Shown here: piece by piece, positions 34,863 to 43,410 of the stretch
Position numbering within the stretch: position 1 is the first letter of the stretch
Layout: the number at the start of each line of letters is the position of its first letter
Origin: Paludibacteraceae bacterium
GTDB taxonomy: Bacteria > Bacteroidota > Bacteroidia > Bacteroidales > Paludibacteraceae
DNA length: 64,000 nt
Assembly (NCBI GenBank): GCA_016937795.1
Contig: JAFGVV010000027.1
Span: forward strand, 1-64,000
Direction: 5' to 3'
The notes under the pieces: generated by a model
Database searches by the model: none
The model's input: the letters and a program-made list of their open reading frames with translations, nothing else
What the model was told of the DNA's origin: nothing
Translations under genes and position numbers: made by a program

Positions 34863-34919
34863 ACATGACAAAATTTAATCTATTTTGACCCACAGGGTAA
34901 TGATTAAATTTTGTCATGT
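34863..34919. promoter_or_regulatory. 18-bp perfect inverted repeat upstream of the GH2 gene
   Basis: ACATGACAAAATTTAATC at 34863-34880 and its exact complement at 34902-34919, with a 21-nt middle that has its own small stem (GACCC-ACA-GGGT). It ends 39 bp before the GH2 ATG. It may be a regulator site, an attenuator-like leader or a transcription barrier between rhaM and GH2; no T run follows directly. Confidence 0.6.
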
Positions 34920-34958
34920 GAGTTCCATCTGACAACTTAAAAAATAACTTATAAACAG

Positions 34959-37376
34959 ATGAATAAACTTATTCTTTCATTTCTGCTGTTTTTTTCCATT
35001 AATATTTTTAGTCAGACTGCGATAAAAGATCTTGTGTCGTGGAAATTCTCAAAAGGTGATAATGAATCTGCACCAACTGTAGACTTCAATGATGCGGAAT
35101 GGGAAACGGTGAAAGTTCCGCACGACTGGGCCATTTACGGACCATTCGACAAGGAAATTGACAAACAGCTTGTTCAAATTGTGCAAAACAATGAAAAAGT
35201 GGCCAGCGAGAAAACCGGCCGCACGGGTGCGCTGCCTTTTATTGGCGTGGGTTGGTATCGAATGCGTTTATCGGTTCCGGAGTTTGCGGAGGGTAAGAAA
35301 GCCATTCTTGCTTTCGATGGTGCCATGAGCAATGCTCAGGTGTTTGTAAACGGTCAACGTGTAGGAGTACGGCCTTATGGTTACAGCTACTTCTACTTTG
35401 ATGTTACAGATTTTCTGAAAAAACAAGGTGTGAATACCATTGCAGTACGTCTTGAGAATCAATCTTTTTCTTCACGCTGGTATCCCGGTGCAGGTCTTTA
35501 CCGAAAAGTGCAGCTGATTGTGAAAAACAACGAAAGTTTCAAACAATGGGCGCATTTTATCACCACTCCTTATGTGACAGCTGATGTAGCAAAAATAAAT
35601 ATCCGTTCGCAGGTGCAGGGCGAAAACCTGCAGGTCAGAACCATTATTCGCGATGCCGAAGGAAATGTGGTGGCCGAAAATAAAACCAATCAGCGCTTTG
35701 GCGACGAAATTGAACAAAATATTGGCTTGAGCAATCCCAAACGCTGGAGTCCCGAAACGCCATATCTTTACACTGCTGAAATACAACTTTTTCAGGGAAA
35801 TGTGCTCAAAGATACTGAAACAGTACGCTTTGGCGTACGAACAATTAAATACAGTGCCGAAAAAGGTTTTGAACTTAACGGAAAAGTAACCAAGTTCAAG
35901 GGTGTTTGTCTGCATCACGATCTTGGCCCGCTGGGTGCTGCCATCAACAAAGCTGCCCTGCGTCGTCAGCTCACTATTCTGAAGGATTTGGGCTGTAATG
36001 CCATTCGCTCATCTCACAATATGCCTTCCATAGAGCAACTCGAACTTTGCGACGAAATGGGTTTCCTTTTTCTGGCCGAAAGTTTCGACGAATGGAAAAA
36101 GCCGAAAGTGAAAAACGGCTACAATCTTTATTTCGACGAATGGGCCGAAAAAGATGTGGTGAATCTGGTGCATGCAACCCGCAATCATCCCAGCATTGTG
36201 ATGTGGAGTTCGGGCAACGAAGTGCCTGATCAGTGGGGAAGCGAAGGCGTAAAGCGTGCCAAATGGTTACAGGATATTTTTCATCGCGAAGACCCCACAC
36301 GCCCTGTGACTGTGGGAATGGATCAGGTAAAAGCGGTGATGGAGAGTGGGTTTGGTGCTATAATGGACATTCCCGGCCTTAACTACCGTGTGAATCTCTA
36401 CGAAGAAGCTTATAAGCGTTTCCCTCAGGGCATTTTGCTTGGTTCTGAAACTGCGTCAACTGTAAGTTCGCGTGGCATTTATAAATTTCCGGTAAAGGAG
36501 TACAAAGATAAAAAGTACGACGATTTGCAGTCTTCGTCCTACGATTTGGAAGCCTGCAACTGGTCGAATATTCCCGAAGTGGATTTCGAAATGCAGGACG
36601 ATAAACCCTGGGTGATTGGCGAATTTGTGTGGACTGGCTTCGATTATCTGGGTGAACCAACACCTTACGATAACTACTGGCCTTCGCGTAGTTCGTATTT
36701 TGGTATTTGCGATTTGGCCGGCTTGCCTAAGGACCGTTATTATCTTTACAGAAGCCGCTGGAACACAATGGACGAAACTTTACACATTTTACCTCACTGG
36801 ACATGGCCCGGTCGCGAAGGTGAAGTAACACCTGTTTTTGTATATACAAATTACAACAGCGCCGAACTTTTTATCAATGGAGAAAGTCAGGGCATTCAGC
36901 GAAAAAGCAAAAACTCGAGACTCGAACGTTACCGCCTGATGTGGATGAATGCAAAATACGAACCCGGAACGATTAAAGTGGTGGCTTACGACGATAACGG
37001 AAAAGCAGTAGCCGAAAAATCGGTTTCCACAGCCGGAAAACCTTATGCACTCAAACTCGAAGCCGATCGCTCTCAGATAAAAGCTGATGGCGAAGATCTG
37101 AGCTATATCACCGTGTCGGTAGTCGATAAAAAAGGAAATCTTTGTCCCACAGCCACCAATCAGTTGAAATTCTCGACCAAAGGAGCAGGTCAGTTTCTTG
37201 CAGTTTGCAATGGCGATGCAACCTCACTCGAGCAGTTTCATTTGCCAACCATGAAAACATTCAGCGGAAAGTTGGTCGTAACGCTTCAATCCTCAAATAA
37301 TGCCGGAAAGCTCGAACTTGCGGTTTCTGGTAAAGGATTGAAAACCGCAAAGATAGTGATTGAAACGACCAGGTAA
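34959..37376 (+). CDS. GH2 family beta-galactosidase-like glycoside hydrolase
   Basis: 805 residues: a signal peptide (residues 1-18), a jelly-roll sugar-binding domain (VPHDWAIYGPF, WYRMRLSVPEFAEG), an Ig-like domain, the TIM barrel with the acid/base glutamate in WSSGNEVPD (about E421) and the nucleophile glutamate in LGSETASTVSSRG (about E497), and C-terminal beta domains (GTIKVVAYDDNGKAVA, DLSYITVSVVDKKGN). It resembles Bacteroidota GH2 beta-galactosidases of the DUF4982 type. It probably releases galactose from RG-I galactan side chains, though GH2 also includes glucuronidases and mannosidases. It has no T9SS tail and is probably periplasmic. Confidence 0.9.
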   Translation: MNKLILSFLLFFSINIFSQTAIKDLVSWKFSKGDNESAPTVDFNDAEWETVKVPHDWAIYGPFDKEIDKQLVQIVQNNEKVASEKTGRTGALPFIGVGWYRMRLSVPEFAEGKKAILAFDGAMSNAQVFVNGQRVGVRPYGYSYFYFDVTDFLKKQGVNTIAVRLENQSFSSRWYPGAGLYRKVQLIVKNNESFKQWAHFITTPYVTADVAKINIRSQVQGENLQVRTIIRDAEGNVVAENKTNQRFGDEIEQNIGLSNPKRWSPETPYLYTAEIQLFQGNVLKDTETVRFGVRTIKYSAEKGFELNGKVTKFKGVCLHHDLGPLGAAINKAALRRQLTILKDLGCNAIRSSHNMPSIEQLELCDEMGFLFLAESFDEWKKPKVKNGYNLYFDEWAEKDVVNLVHATRNHPSIVMWSSGNEVPDQWGSEGVKRAKWLQDIFHREDPTRPVTVGMDQVKAVMESGFGAIMDIPGLNYRVNLYEEAYKRFPQGILLGSETASTVSSRGIYKFPVKEYKDKKYDDLQSSSYDLEACNWSNIPEVDFEMQDDKPWVIGEFVWTGFDYLGEPTPYDNYWPSRSSYFGICDLAGLPKDRYYLYRSRWNTMDETLHILPHWTWPGREGEVTPVFVYTNYNSAELFINGESQGIQRKSKNSRLERYRLMWMNAKYEPGTIKVVAYDDNGKAVAEKSVSTAGKPYALKLEADRSQIKADGEDLSYITVSVVDKKGNLCPTATNQLKFSTKGAGQFLAVCNGDATSLEQFHLPTMKTFSGKLVVTLQSSNNAGKLELAVSGKGLKTAKIVIETTR

Positions 37377-37379
37377 TTA

Positions 37380-37411
37380 TTTGAAGATTTGAAGATTTGA
37401 GAATTTGAAGA
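37380..37411. repeat. 8-bp tandem repeat (TTTGAAGA x4)
   Basis: Four copies with an 8-bp period, as at 29633-29664. A small perfect hairpin, TCCGCC-TC-GGCGGA, follows at 37412-37425. Confidence 0.85.
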
Positions 37412-37470
37412 TCCGCCTCGGCGGACAAGTTTTGAAGATTGAGTTCCGCGGTTTAAAAGTTTCAGAGTTT

Positions 37471-37510
37471 CAAAGTTCCAAAGTTCCAAAGTTCCAAAGT
37501 TCCAAAGTTG
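37471..37510. repeat. 8-bp tandem repeat (CAAAGTTC x5)
   Basis: Four exact copies and a fifth with one change, period 8 bp. The same period as the neighbouring TTTGAAGA array suggests related slippage or a common origin. The rest of 37377-37644 is spacer. Confidence 0.9.
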
Positions 37511-37644
37511 AAGAGTTTGTAAACGGATAGTTGCTGATTTTAATTCGTGTAATGCCGTTGGGTCGGCACGTCGGAATACTCCGTTTGCTGTAATTCGTAG
37601 TTAAATCAGCAATTATTAAACTTGTCTTTTGTAATTATATAAAA

Positions 37645-39258
37645 ATGAATCGTTTGCCTTGTTTTCTGTTGCTTGTTTTGTTTGTGCTTTCAATGTCAGC
37701 ACAGGCTGTAAACTATTTTGTTGCTCCTGCAGGTAGCGACACGACAGGTACGGGCACTATCGAAAATCCTTACCGCACCATTATGAAAGCGCAAAGCTTT
37801 GTGGTTGCGGGCGATACTGTGTTTTTGCGTGGTGGCACTTATAAAATGCAGGAATCGGATGTGGATCGCTATTACAGCATTTGGGCGTACATGAATTACC
37901 TCGACAAAAGTGGCGCATCTGCAGCAAAACGTATCTGTTATCATGCCTACAGAGGCGAAAAACCCATTATCGATATGTCGGCAGTAAAACCTGCGGGTTT
38001 CAGGAATATTGTGTTTTATGTAAAAGGTTCGTGGCTGCATTTCAAAGGTTTGGAAATTATTGGCACTCAGGTGACCATTACCACACATACCCAAAGCGAA
38101 TGTTTTCGCAACGAGGGCGGCAGCAATAATATATATGAACAATGTGTGATGCGCGATGGCATGGCCATTGGTTTTTATCTGACCAAAGGTGCAAACAATC
38201 TGGTGCTGAACTGCGATGCTTACAACAACTGGGACTCTGAGTCGGAGTCGGGCAGAGGTGGAAATGTGGATGGCTTTGGCTTTCATGGCAACAAGGACAG
38301 CAAGGGCAATGTCATACGTGGTTGTCGCGCGTGGCTCAACAGCGACGATGGCTACGATTGTATAAGCAATGCCGAAAGCGTGGTTTTTGAGAATTGCTGG
38401 GCTTTTTACAATGGTTATTCGGCAGGTTTTGTAAGTCGTGGCGATGGTAATGGTTTTAAGATTGGTGGCTATGGGCAGGCACCTAAAGTGTCTTCGCTAC
38501 CGAATCCGGTTCCGGCAAATGTTGTTCGCTTTTGTATGGCTTACAGAAACAAAGCAAATGGCTTTTACGCCAATCATCATGTGGAGACCGGAAATATATG
38601 GTACAATAATTCAGCTTATCGCAATTCCACCAATTTCAATATGTTAAGCCAAATGATTACCAAAAGCACCAAAACAGGCAACGATACCACCATCGACTGT
38701 GCAGGCATTCGTCATATTTTGAAAAACAATCTATCTTTTAAATATTCCACGCAACGTGATACGCTAAACCTTGGCACAAGTACAAATATGTTTAATTCGT
38801 TTACGCCGGGCATGGGTGTAACTGTTGGTGCTGAAGATTTTATGAGCCTCGACGAAACTTTGCTCATTGCGCCCCGACAAGCCGATGGCAGTTTGCCTCA
38901 AGTGAATTTCCTGCGTTTAAAACAAGGCAGTGATCTTATCAATAAAGGAGTGGATCTGGGTTTTCCGTATTCAGGTGCTGCACCCGATTTGGGAGCTTTC
39001 GAATTTGAAGAGAGTACAGCACTAAGTTTTGTAAGCCGGAGTGATTTTAAAGTTTATCCTAATCCGTTTAGTGATAATATTTTTATTGATGCCAAGCACA
39101 TTTTGTCGGTTGAAGTGTTTGATATAAAAGGAAATATAATTTCAGTTTGCAAAGCACAAAACGAAATCAATCTTGCCTTTTTGAAACAGGGAATTTATTT
39201 TGTCAGAATTAAAAATGCTGACAATGAAACCTTCATGAGTAAAATAGTAAAACTTTAA
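37645..39258 (+). CDS. PL9-like polysaccharide lyase with T9SS tail
   Basis: 537 residues. A signal peptide is followed by the DUF1565-type start (VNYFVAPAGSDTTGTGTIEN) and a right-handed parallel beta-helix (GSWLHFKGLEII, GGNVDGFGFHGNKDSKGNVI, CRAWLNSDDGYDCI, GFVSRGDGNGFKIGGYG, YRNKANGFYANHH). These blocks match PL9 pectate/rhamnogalacturonan lyases of Bacteroidota. Family activity is beta-elimination on galacturonic linkages with calcium. The last 70 residues are a T9SS sorting domain (SDFKVYPNPFSDNIFIDAK, GIYFVRIKNADN), so this copy goes to the cell surface or medium. The next gene, 11 bp on, is a shorter paralogue without the tail. Confidence 0.87.
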   Translation: MNRLPCFLLLVLFVLSMSAQAVNYFVAPAGSDTTGTGTIENPYRTIMKAQSFVVAGDTVFLRGGTYKMQESDVDRYYSIWAYMNYLDKSGASAAKRICYHAYRGEKPIIDMSAVKPAGFRNIVFYVKGSWLHFKGLEIIGTQVTITTHTQSECFRNEGGSNNIYEQCVMRDGMAIGFYLTKGANNLVLNCDAYNNWDSESESGRGGNVDGFGFHGNKDSKGNVIRGCRAWLNSDDGYDCISNAESVVFENCWAFYNGYSAGFVSRGDGNGFKIGGYGQAPKVSSLPNPVPANVVRFCMAYRNKANGFYANHHVETGNIWYNNSAYRNSTNFNMLSQMITKSTKTGNDTTIDCAGIRHILKNNLSFKYSTQRDTLNLGTSTNMFNSFTPGMGVTVGAEDFMSLDETLLIAPRQADGSLPQVNFLRLKQGSDLINKGVDLGFPYSGAAPDLGAFEFEESTALSFVSRSDFKVYPNPFSDNIFIDAKHILSVEVFDIKGNIISVCKAQNEINLAFLKQGIYFVRIKNADNETFMSKIVKL

Positions 39259-39269
39259 AGCAATTCCGA

Positions 39270-40586
39270 ATGAAAAGATTTTTATACATTATAATATTAC
39301 TGAATCTTGCTGTTACGGTTACTGCACGCACTTTTTATGTGGCTGTAGATGGTAACGATGAAAATTCCGGTACAAAAGCACAGCCTTTTGCAGGCATTAT
39401 GCGTGCGCAGGAAGCGGTTTTGCCCGGCGATACAGTGCTTATAAGAGGCGGGAAATATGTAATGAACGAAAATCAGATTGCCCGTGTGCAGAGAATATGG
39501 GCTTATGTACACGATTTACGTAAAAGCGGAGAACCCGATAAATGTATTCACTATTTTGCATATCCGGGTGAAAAACCTGTGTTCGATTTTTCGAATGTAA
39601 AACCTGTAAACAAGCGCATTATGGCTTTTAATGTGACTGGTTCGTGGATTCATTTCAAAGGTATCAGCGTAACAGGCGTACAGGTAACTATTCTCACGCA
39701 CACGCAATCCGAATGTTTCCACAACGAAGGAAGTCACAATATTTACGAACAGCTTTCGATGCACGATGGTCAGGCCATCGGTTTTTATCTGAACAAAGGT
39801 TCACACAATATGGTGCTCAACTGCGATGCATGGAACAATGCCGATTATACTTCCGAGGGTGGTCGTGGTGGCAATGTGGATGGTTTTGGCTTTCATGGCT
39901 CACCGGGCGATGTGGGAAATGTGATTCGTGGTTGCAGAGCGTGGTTCAATAGCGATGATGGTTACGATCTGATTCGTTCGGCTGAAACGGTTGTTATTGA
40001 AAATTGTTGGGCTTTTTATAATGGGTACTCTACCGAATTTGAAAGTCTTGGCGATGGAAATGGCTTTAAAGCAGGAGGTTGGGGTTTGAAAAAGGACAAG
40101 CGTGTGCCGGATTCAATCAAAGGTCATGTCATTCGTTTTTGTGTGGCTGTGGGTAACAAAGCCAACGGATTTTATTCGAATCATCATCCTGCCGGAAGTC
40201 TCTGGATAAACAACACGGCTTATCGCAATGGCACGAACTTCAATATGCTGAACCGTAATGCGGATTTTACAGCTTCGGTTCCCGGTTTCGGTCATAAATT
40301 AGTTAATAATTTATCGATCAAAGCACGCACCTATGATACGCAGCATATAGATAAGGCTCAGAATGAATTGATCACCAATGGCTTTTCCGACGAAATGAAA
40401 GTGTCCGAAAAGAACTTCAAAAGTCTCGACGAATCTTTGCTCATGGCAGCTCGTCAGCCCGATGGAAGTCTGCCGCACAACGATTTTCTCCGTCTGAGAA
40501 AAAAGAGTAAGCTTATCAATAAAGGAACTGAAGCCGGTTTTCCCTACAAAGGAAAAGCACCCGACTTAGGTGCTTTTGAATTCTGA
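39270..40586 (+). CDS. PL9-like polysaccharide lyase, periplasmic paralogue
   Basis: 438 residues with a signal peptide (KRFLYIIILLNLAVTVTA) and the same beta-helix blocks as the preceding gene (FYVAVDGNDENSG, GSWIHFKGISVTGVQVTI, GGNVDGFGFHGSPG, WFNSDDGYDLI). It ends exactly where the helix domain of the neighbour ends (APDLGAFEF), so the two are tandem duplicates that differ by loss or gain of the T9SS tail. The likely division of labour is surface cutting by the first and periplasmic cutting by this one. Its stop codon (40584-40586) directly abuts the stop of the convergent exosortase gene. Confidence 0.87.
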   Translation: MKRFLYIIILLNLAVTVTARTFYVAVDGNDENSGTKAQPFAGIMRAQEAVLPGDTVLIRGGKYVMNENQIARVQRIWAYVHDLRKSGEPDKCIHYFAYPGEKPVFDFSNVKPVNKRIMAFNVTGSWIHFKGISVTGVQVTILTHTQSECFHNEGSHNIYEQLSMHDGQAIGFYLNKGSHNMVLNCDAWNNADYTSEGGRGGNVDGFGFHGSPGDVGNVIRGCRAWFNSDDGYDLIRSAETVVIENCWAFYNGYSTEFESLGDGNGFKAGGWGLKKDKRVPDSIKGHVIRFCVAVGNKANGFYSNHHPAGSLWINNTAYRNGTNFNMLNRNADFTASVPGFGHKLVNNLSIKARTYDTQHIDKAQNELITNGFSDEMKVSEKNFKSLDESLLMAARQPDGSLPHNDFLRLRKKSKLINKGTEAGFPYKGKAPDLGAFEF

Positions 40587-41648
40587 TCATGCTGTTTTTT
40601 GTTTTCTGAATTTTATATCGGCAAACCAGCGCGTGTAAATCAGCAACATAATAAATACCAGAATGTAGAAAAAGTTATTCGAAATGCCGTGATAATCTTC
40701 AATCAGATCACCCTGAATTTTATACAGATAAATATGCAGCAAAATGGCTACAATGCGTACCGCATTAGCAAAAATCAGAATATTGATGCCTATAATAATA
40801 TAAATCAGTTTGTTCCTCCAGTCACTTTTAATAATGCTGACAAGTGCTGCAAACAAAGTCATTACGCCAGCTCCCAGGCAGGGTGTGCCCAGATAAACCC
40901 AGTTCCTTTCGAGATTGATCTGATATCCCTCCACAACAGGATTATAGCCCAATACTTTTAGAAGAAATTCGGAATAACCCAGGATCCATTGCGACAGAAA
41001 ATCGACAAAGCCCTGACTTTGCACTACCAGAAACCAATCGATAAAACCCATTAGGCCAAAGGCAATTATAAACATAAAAATAAGAGTCATAAGCCGGAAC
41101 TGAAATTTATCACGAATCAGTTCGTTTATTTTCTCAAGGTAAATTTGTAAACGCGGATGAATACTTATTTTGTATTTTAGAATTAAAAAAAGCACCAGAT
41201 ATCTGCCTGTATAAATCAAAGGCAGGTACAGATAGTTTGCCTGTTCGCGAAAAGCCAGATCCACAAAAAATCGTAGTACTGACAATATATATAGTGCTGC
41301 AAATGCAATTGCAAAAACACCGATGGATTTTATCCACTTTCGTGGAAATACAAAAACCATCAGAAAGGCGATAAGGTAAAACTTTACAGCCAGTTTGTTC
41401 ATTATGCTGAAAGTGCCCGTAGCCGAGACTATCTGACCATTTGCACTATCGAACATCAATTCATAGCCCGCCAATCCGGCAAGCCACTCAAAACTTTTGC
41501 CCACCCATAGTGCATAAGTGTTTACTATATTTCCATAAAAATCGAATGTTGGTGCTACCGATTTTAATATATAATAAAGCATTATCAATGCTATTCCGCT
41601 CAGCAGAATAAACAGATTCTTTTTATTGTTGAGAATGTTCTTTTTCAA
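40587..41648 (-). CDS. Exosortase/archaeosortase family protein with duplicated fold
   Basis: 353 residues, strongly hydrophobic, with about ten membrane segments. The C-terminal half has the exosortase catalytic triad: Cys in GTPCLGAG (C257), Arg in FANAVRIV (R298) and His in DYHGISNN (H320). Exosortases are membrane transpeptidase-like enzymes that process proteins with a short motif, a membrane span and a basic tail. The N-terminal half repeats the same spacing (LAGLAGYELMFDSANG ... SIMNKLAVKFYL ... ILSVLRFF), keeping an arginine (R126) but with no cysteine or histidine. The start is TTG at 41648: no in-frame ATG precedes it, and KKNILNNKK is a natural N terminus. The next gene is divergent. 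The nearest candidate substrate is at 49953-50207. Confidence 0.82.
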   Translation of the reverse strand: MKKNILNNKKNLFILLSGIALIMLYYILKSVAPTFDFYGNIVNTYALWVGKSFEWLAGLAGYELMFDSANGQIVSATGTFSIMNKLAVKFYLIAFLMVFVFPRKWIKSIGVFAIAFAALYILSVLRFFVDLAFREQANYLYLPLIYTGRYLVLFLILKYKISIHPRLQIYLEKINELIRDKFQFRLMTLIFMFIIAFGLMGFIDWFLVVQSQGFVDFLSQWILGYSEFLLKVLGYNPVVEGYQINLERNWVYLGTPCLGAGVMTLFAALVSIIKSDWRNKLIYIIIGINILIFANAVRIVAILLHIYLYKIQGDLIEDYHGISNNFFYILVFIMLLIYTRWFADIKFRKQKTA

Positions 41649-41865
41649 AGCAGGATTTATTTCTTTGGTATTAAATTCTTTATAATTTTTGAAACACGAA
41701 ACACAAAATTACGGAACAAAAATACTGAATTATTTTAATCCTGAGAATTATGCTGTTACAAAACTATTTGGTCAAACAGTATAAAAATGATCTCAGTTTT
41801 ATGAAAGGCTTAAATGGCAGTGTTTTTTTTACTATTTTTGCCGATGAATCTTATAATTATTTTCA
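41649..41865. promoter_or_regulatory. Divergent promoter region, exosortase and GHL10 genes
   Basis: TATTTTTG at 41833-41840 fits the -7 element of the plus-strand gene. CAAAATTA at 41704-41711 reads TAATTTTG on the minus strand for the exosortase gene. Matching -33 elements are not clear. Confidence 0.4.
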
Positions 41866-43389
41866 ATGAATAAAATTGTTCTATTGCTTTTGTGTGTAGC
41901 TTTTAGTTTTAATGCTGCTTTTGCAAATTTACCCAAACGCGAGATGCGTGCTGTGTGGATTGCCACAGTGGCCAATATCGACTGGCCAAGTCAGCCTGCT
42001 TTAAGTTCGAAGGCTCAAAGGCAGGAAATGCGTAGGATGCTTGACGAGTTTCAACGAAACAATATTAATGCTGTGGTGATGCAGATTCGTCCCACAGCCG
42101 ACGCATTTTATCCTTCGGCCCTCGAACCCTGGTCGCATTGGCTTACAGGCAAGCAGGGTGTTCGTCCGAAAGATTATTACGATCCGCTTCAGTTTATTAT
42201 CGATGAAGCCCACAAACGTTGCATTGAAGTGCATGTGTGGCTCAATCCTTATCGGGTGACAAACAGCGACGACCTGAAAGTGCTCAGCAACGACCATCTT
42301 TATTATAAAAAGCCTGAACTGTTTGTTAAGTACGGAGGAAAATATTATTTCGACCCGGGACTCGACGAAACACGTGCTTTTTTGAATCGTGTGGTGCGCG
42401 ATGTGGTGGAGCGTTACGATGTGGATGCCATTCATTTCGACGATTATTTTTATCCGTATAAAGTCAATGGCGAAGAATTTCCCGACAATGATTCTTTCAA
42501 AAAATATCCGCGTGGATTTGCACTGCATCAAAAAGCCGATTGGCGACGCAACAATGTGGATATGGTGATAGCTGAACTTCAGCAGACTATCAAAAGTGCA
42601 AAACCATGGGTGGAGTTTGGAATTTCTCCTTTCGGCGTTTGGCGCAACAACAATGTCGATCCGCGTGGCTCGGCAACCCGTGCAGGCGTTCAAAACTACG
42701 ATGACCTCTATGCCGATATTCTCAAATGGCTTCGCGAAGGAACTATCGACTATGTAACGCCACAACTTTACTGGGAAATTGGTAAAAAAGTGGCTGACTA
42801 CAGTGTGCTGGTTAAATGGTGGAGCGAAAATTCGTATGGAAAGAATTTGTATGTAGGGCTTTATGCTTCGCAACTCGGGCAAAAAACGGCTCCTGCCGAA
42901 TGGCGAAAAGGAAATGAACTTGTGAGGCAAATGCAGCTAAATAAAAGTTATCCTCAGGTGGATGGTGCCATGTTTTTCAGTGCCAAAGCCATTATGGGAA
43001 ATTATCAGGGAATTGCCGATAGCCTGAGCAAAAGCATGTATAGATATCCGGCATTAATACCCGTAAATCGTAATATTGCCGGCGAGCCTTCGGCGCAACC
43101 TCAAAATATTCGTGTGGTACGCGATAGCGGCGAAGCTTATCTGCTTTGGGACGAAGTGGACGAGGAGGGAGGCTGCAAAGTGGCTTACTATGTGGTATAT
43201 GCTTTTAAAGGTAAGAAGGTGGGCGATATGAATAATCCTGAAAATATTGTAAAACTGACTACCGAAAATTGTCTGGATTTACGCGAACTCGAAATCCGCT
43301 TCAAAGGATATCACACATTTGTAGTGACCGCAGTGAATAAATTCAAGCACGAAAGTCGCCCCACACACGGTGTGACCAGAAAATTATAA
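41866..43389 (+). CDS. GHL10/DUF187 glycosyl hydrolase-like protein (DigH type)
   Basis: 507 residues with a signal peptide (residues 1-20). The family signature starts at PKREMRAVWIATVANIDWPS and continues with INAVVMQIRPTADAFYPS, EVHVWLNPYRV, VDAIHFDDYFYPY and IDYVTPQLYWEIG, all in a TIM-barrel order; an Fn3-like C-terminal domain ends in GVTRKL. E. coli DigH (YddW) of this family cuts denuded peptidoglycan glycan strands; a cell-wall role is the reasonable inference. The downstream cyclophilin starts after 21 bp, so the two are probably co-transcribed. Confidence 0.85.
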   Translation: MNKIVLLLLCVAFSFNAAFANLPKREMRAVWIATVANIDWPSQPALSSKAQRQEMRRMLDEFQRNNINAVVMQIRPTADAFYPSALEPWSHWLTGKQGVRPKDYYDPLQFIIDEAHKRCIEVHVWLNPYRVTNSDDLKVLSNDHLYYKKPELFVKYGGKYYFDPGLDETRAFLNRVVRDVVERYDVDAIHFDDYFYPYKVNGEEFPDNDSFKKYPRGFALHQKADWRRNNVDMVIAELQQTIKSAKPWVEFGISPFGVWRNNNVDPRGSATRAGVQNYDDLYADILKWLREGTIDYVTPQLYWEIGKKVADYSVLVKWWSENSYGKNLYVGLYASQLGQKTAPAEWRKGNELVRQMQLNKSYPQVDGAMFFSAKAIMGNYQGIADSLSKSMYRYPALIPVNRNIAGEPSAQPQNIRVVRDSGEAYLLWDEVDEEGGCKVAYYVVYAFKGKKVGDMNNPENIVKLTTENCLDLRELEIRFKGYHTFVVTAVNKFKHESRPTHGVTRKL

Positions 43390-43410
43390 TCCACCTTTTA
43401 TTTTTACAGA

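Noticed and set aside
42001..42930. 309-residue ORF opposite the GHL10 gene
   Set aside because: Antisense shadow; the plus-strand product has clear family motifs and a signal peptide.
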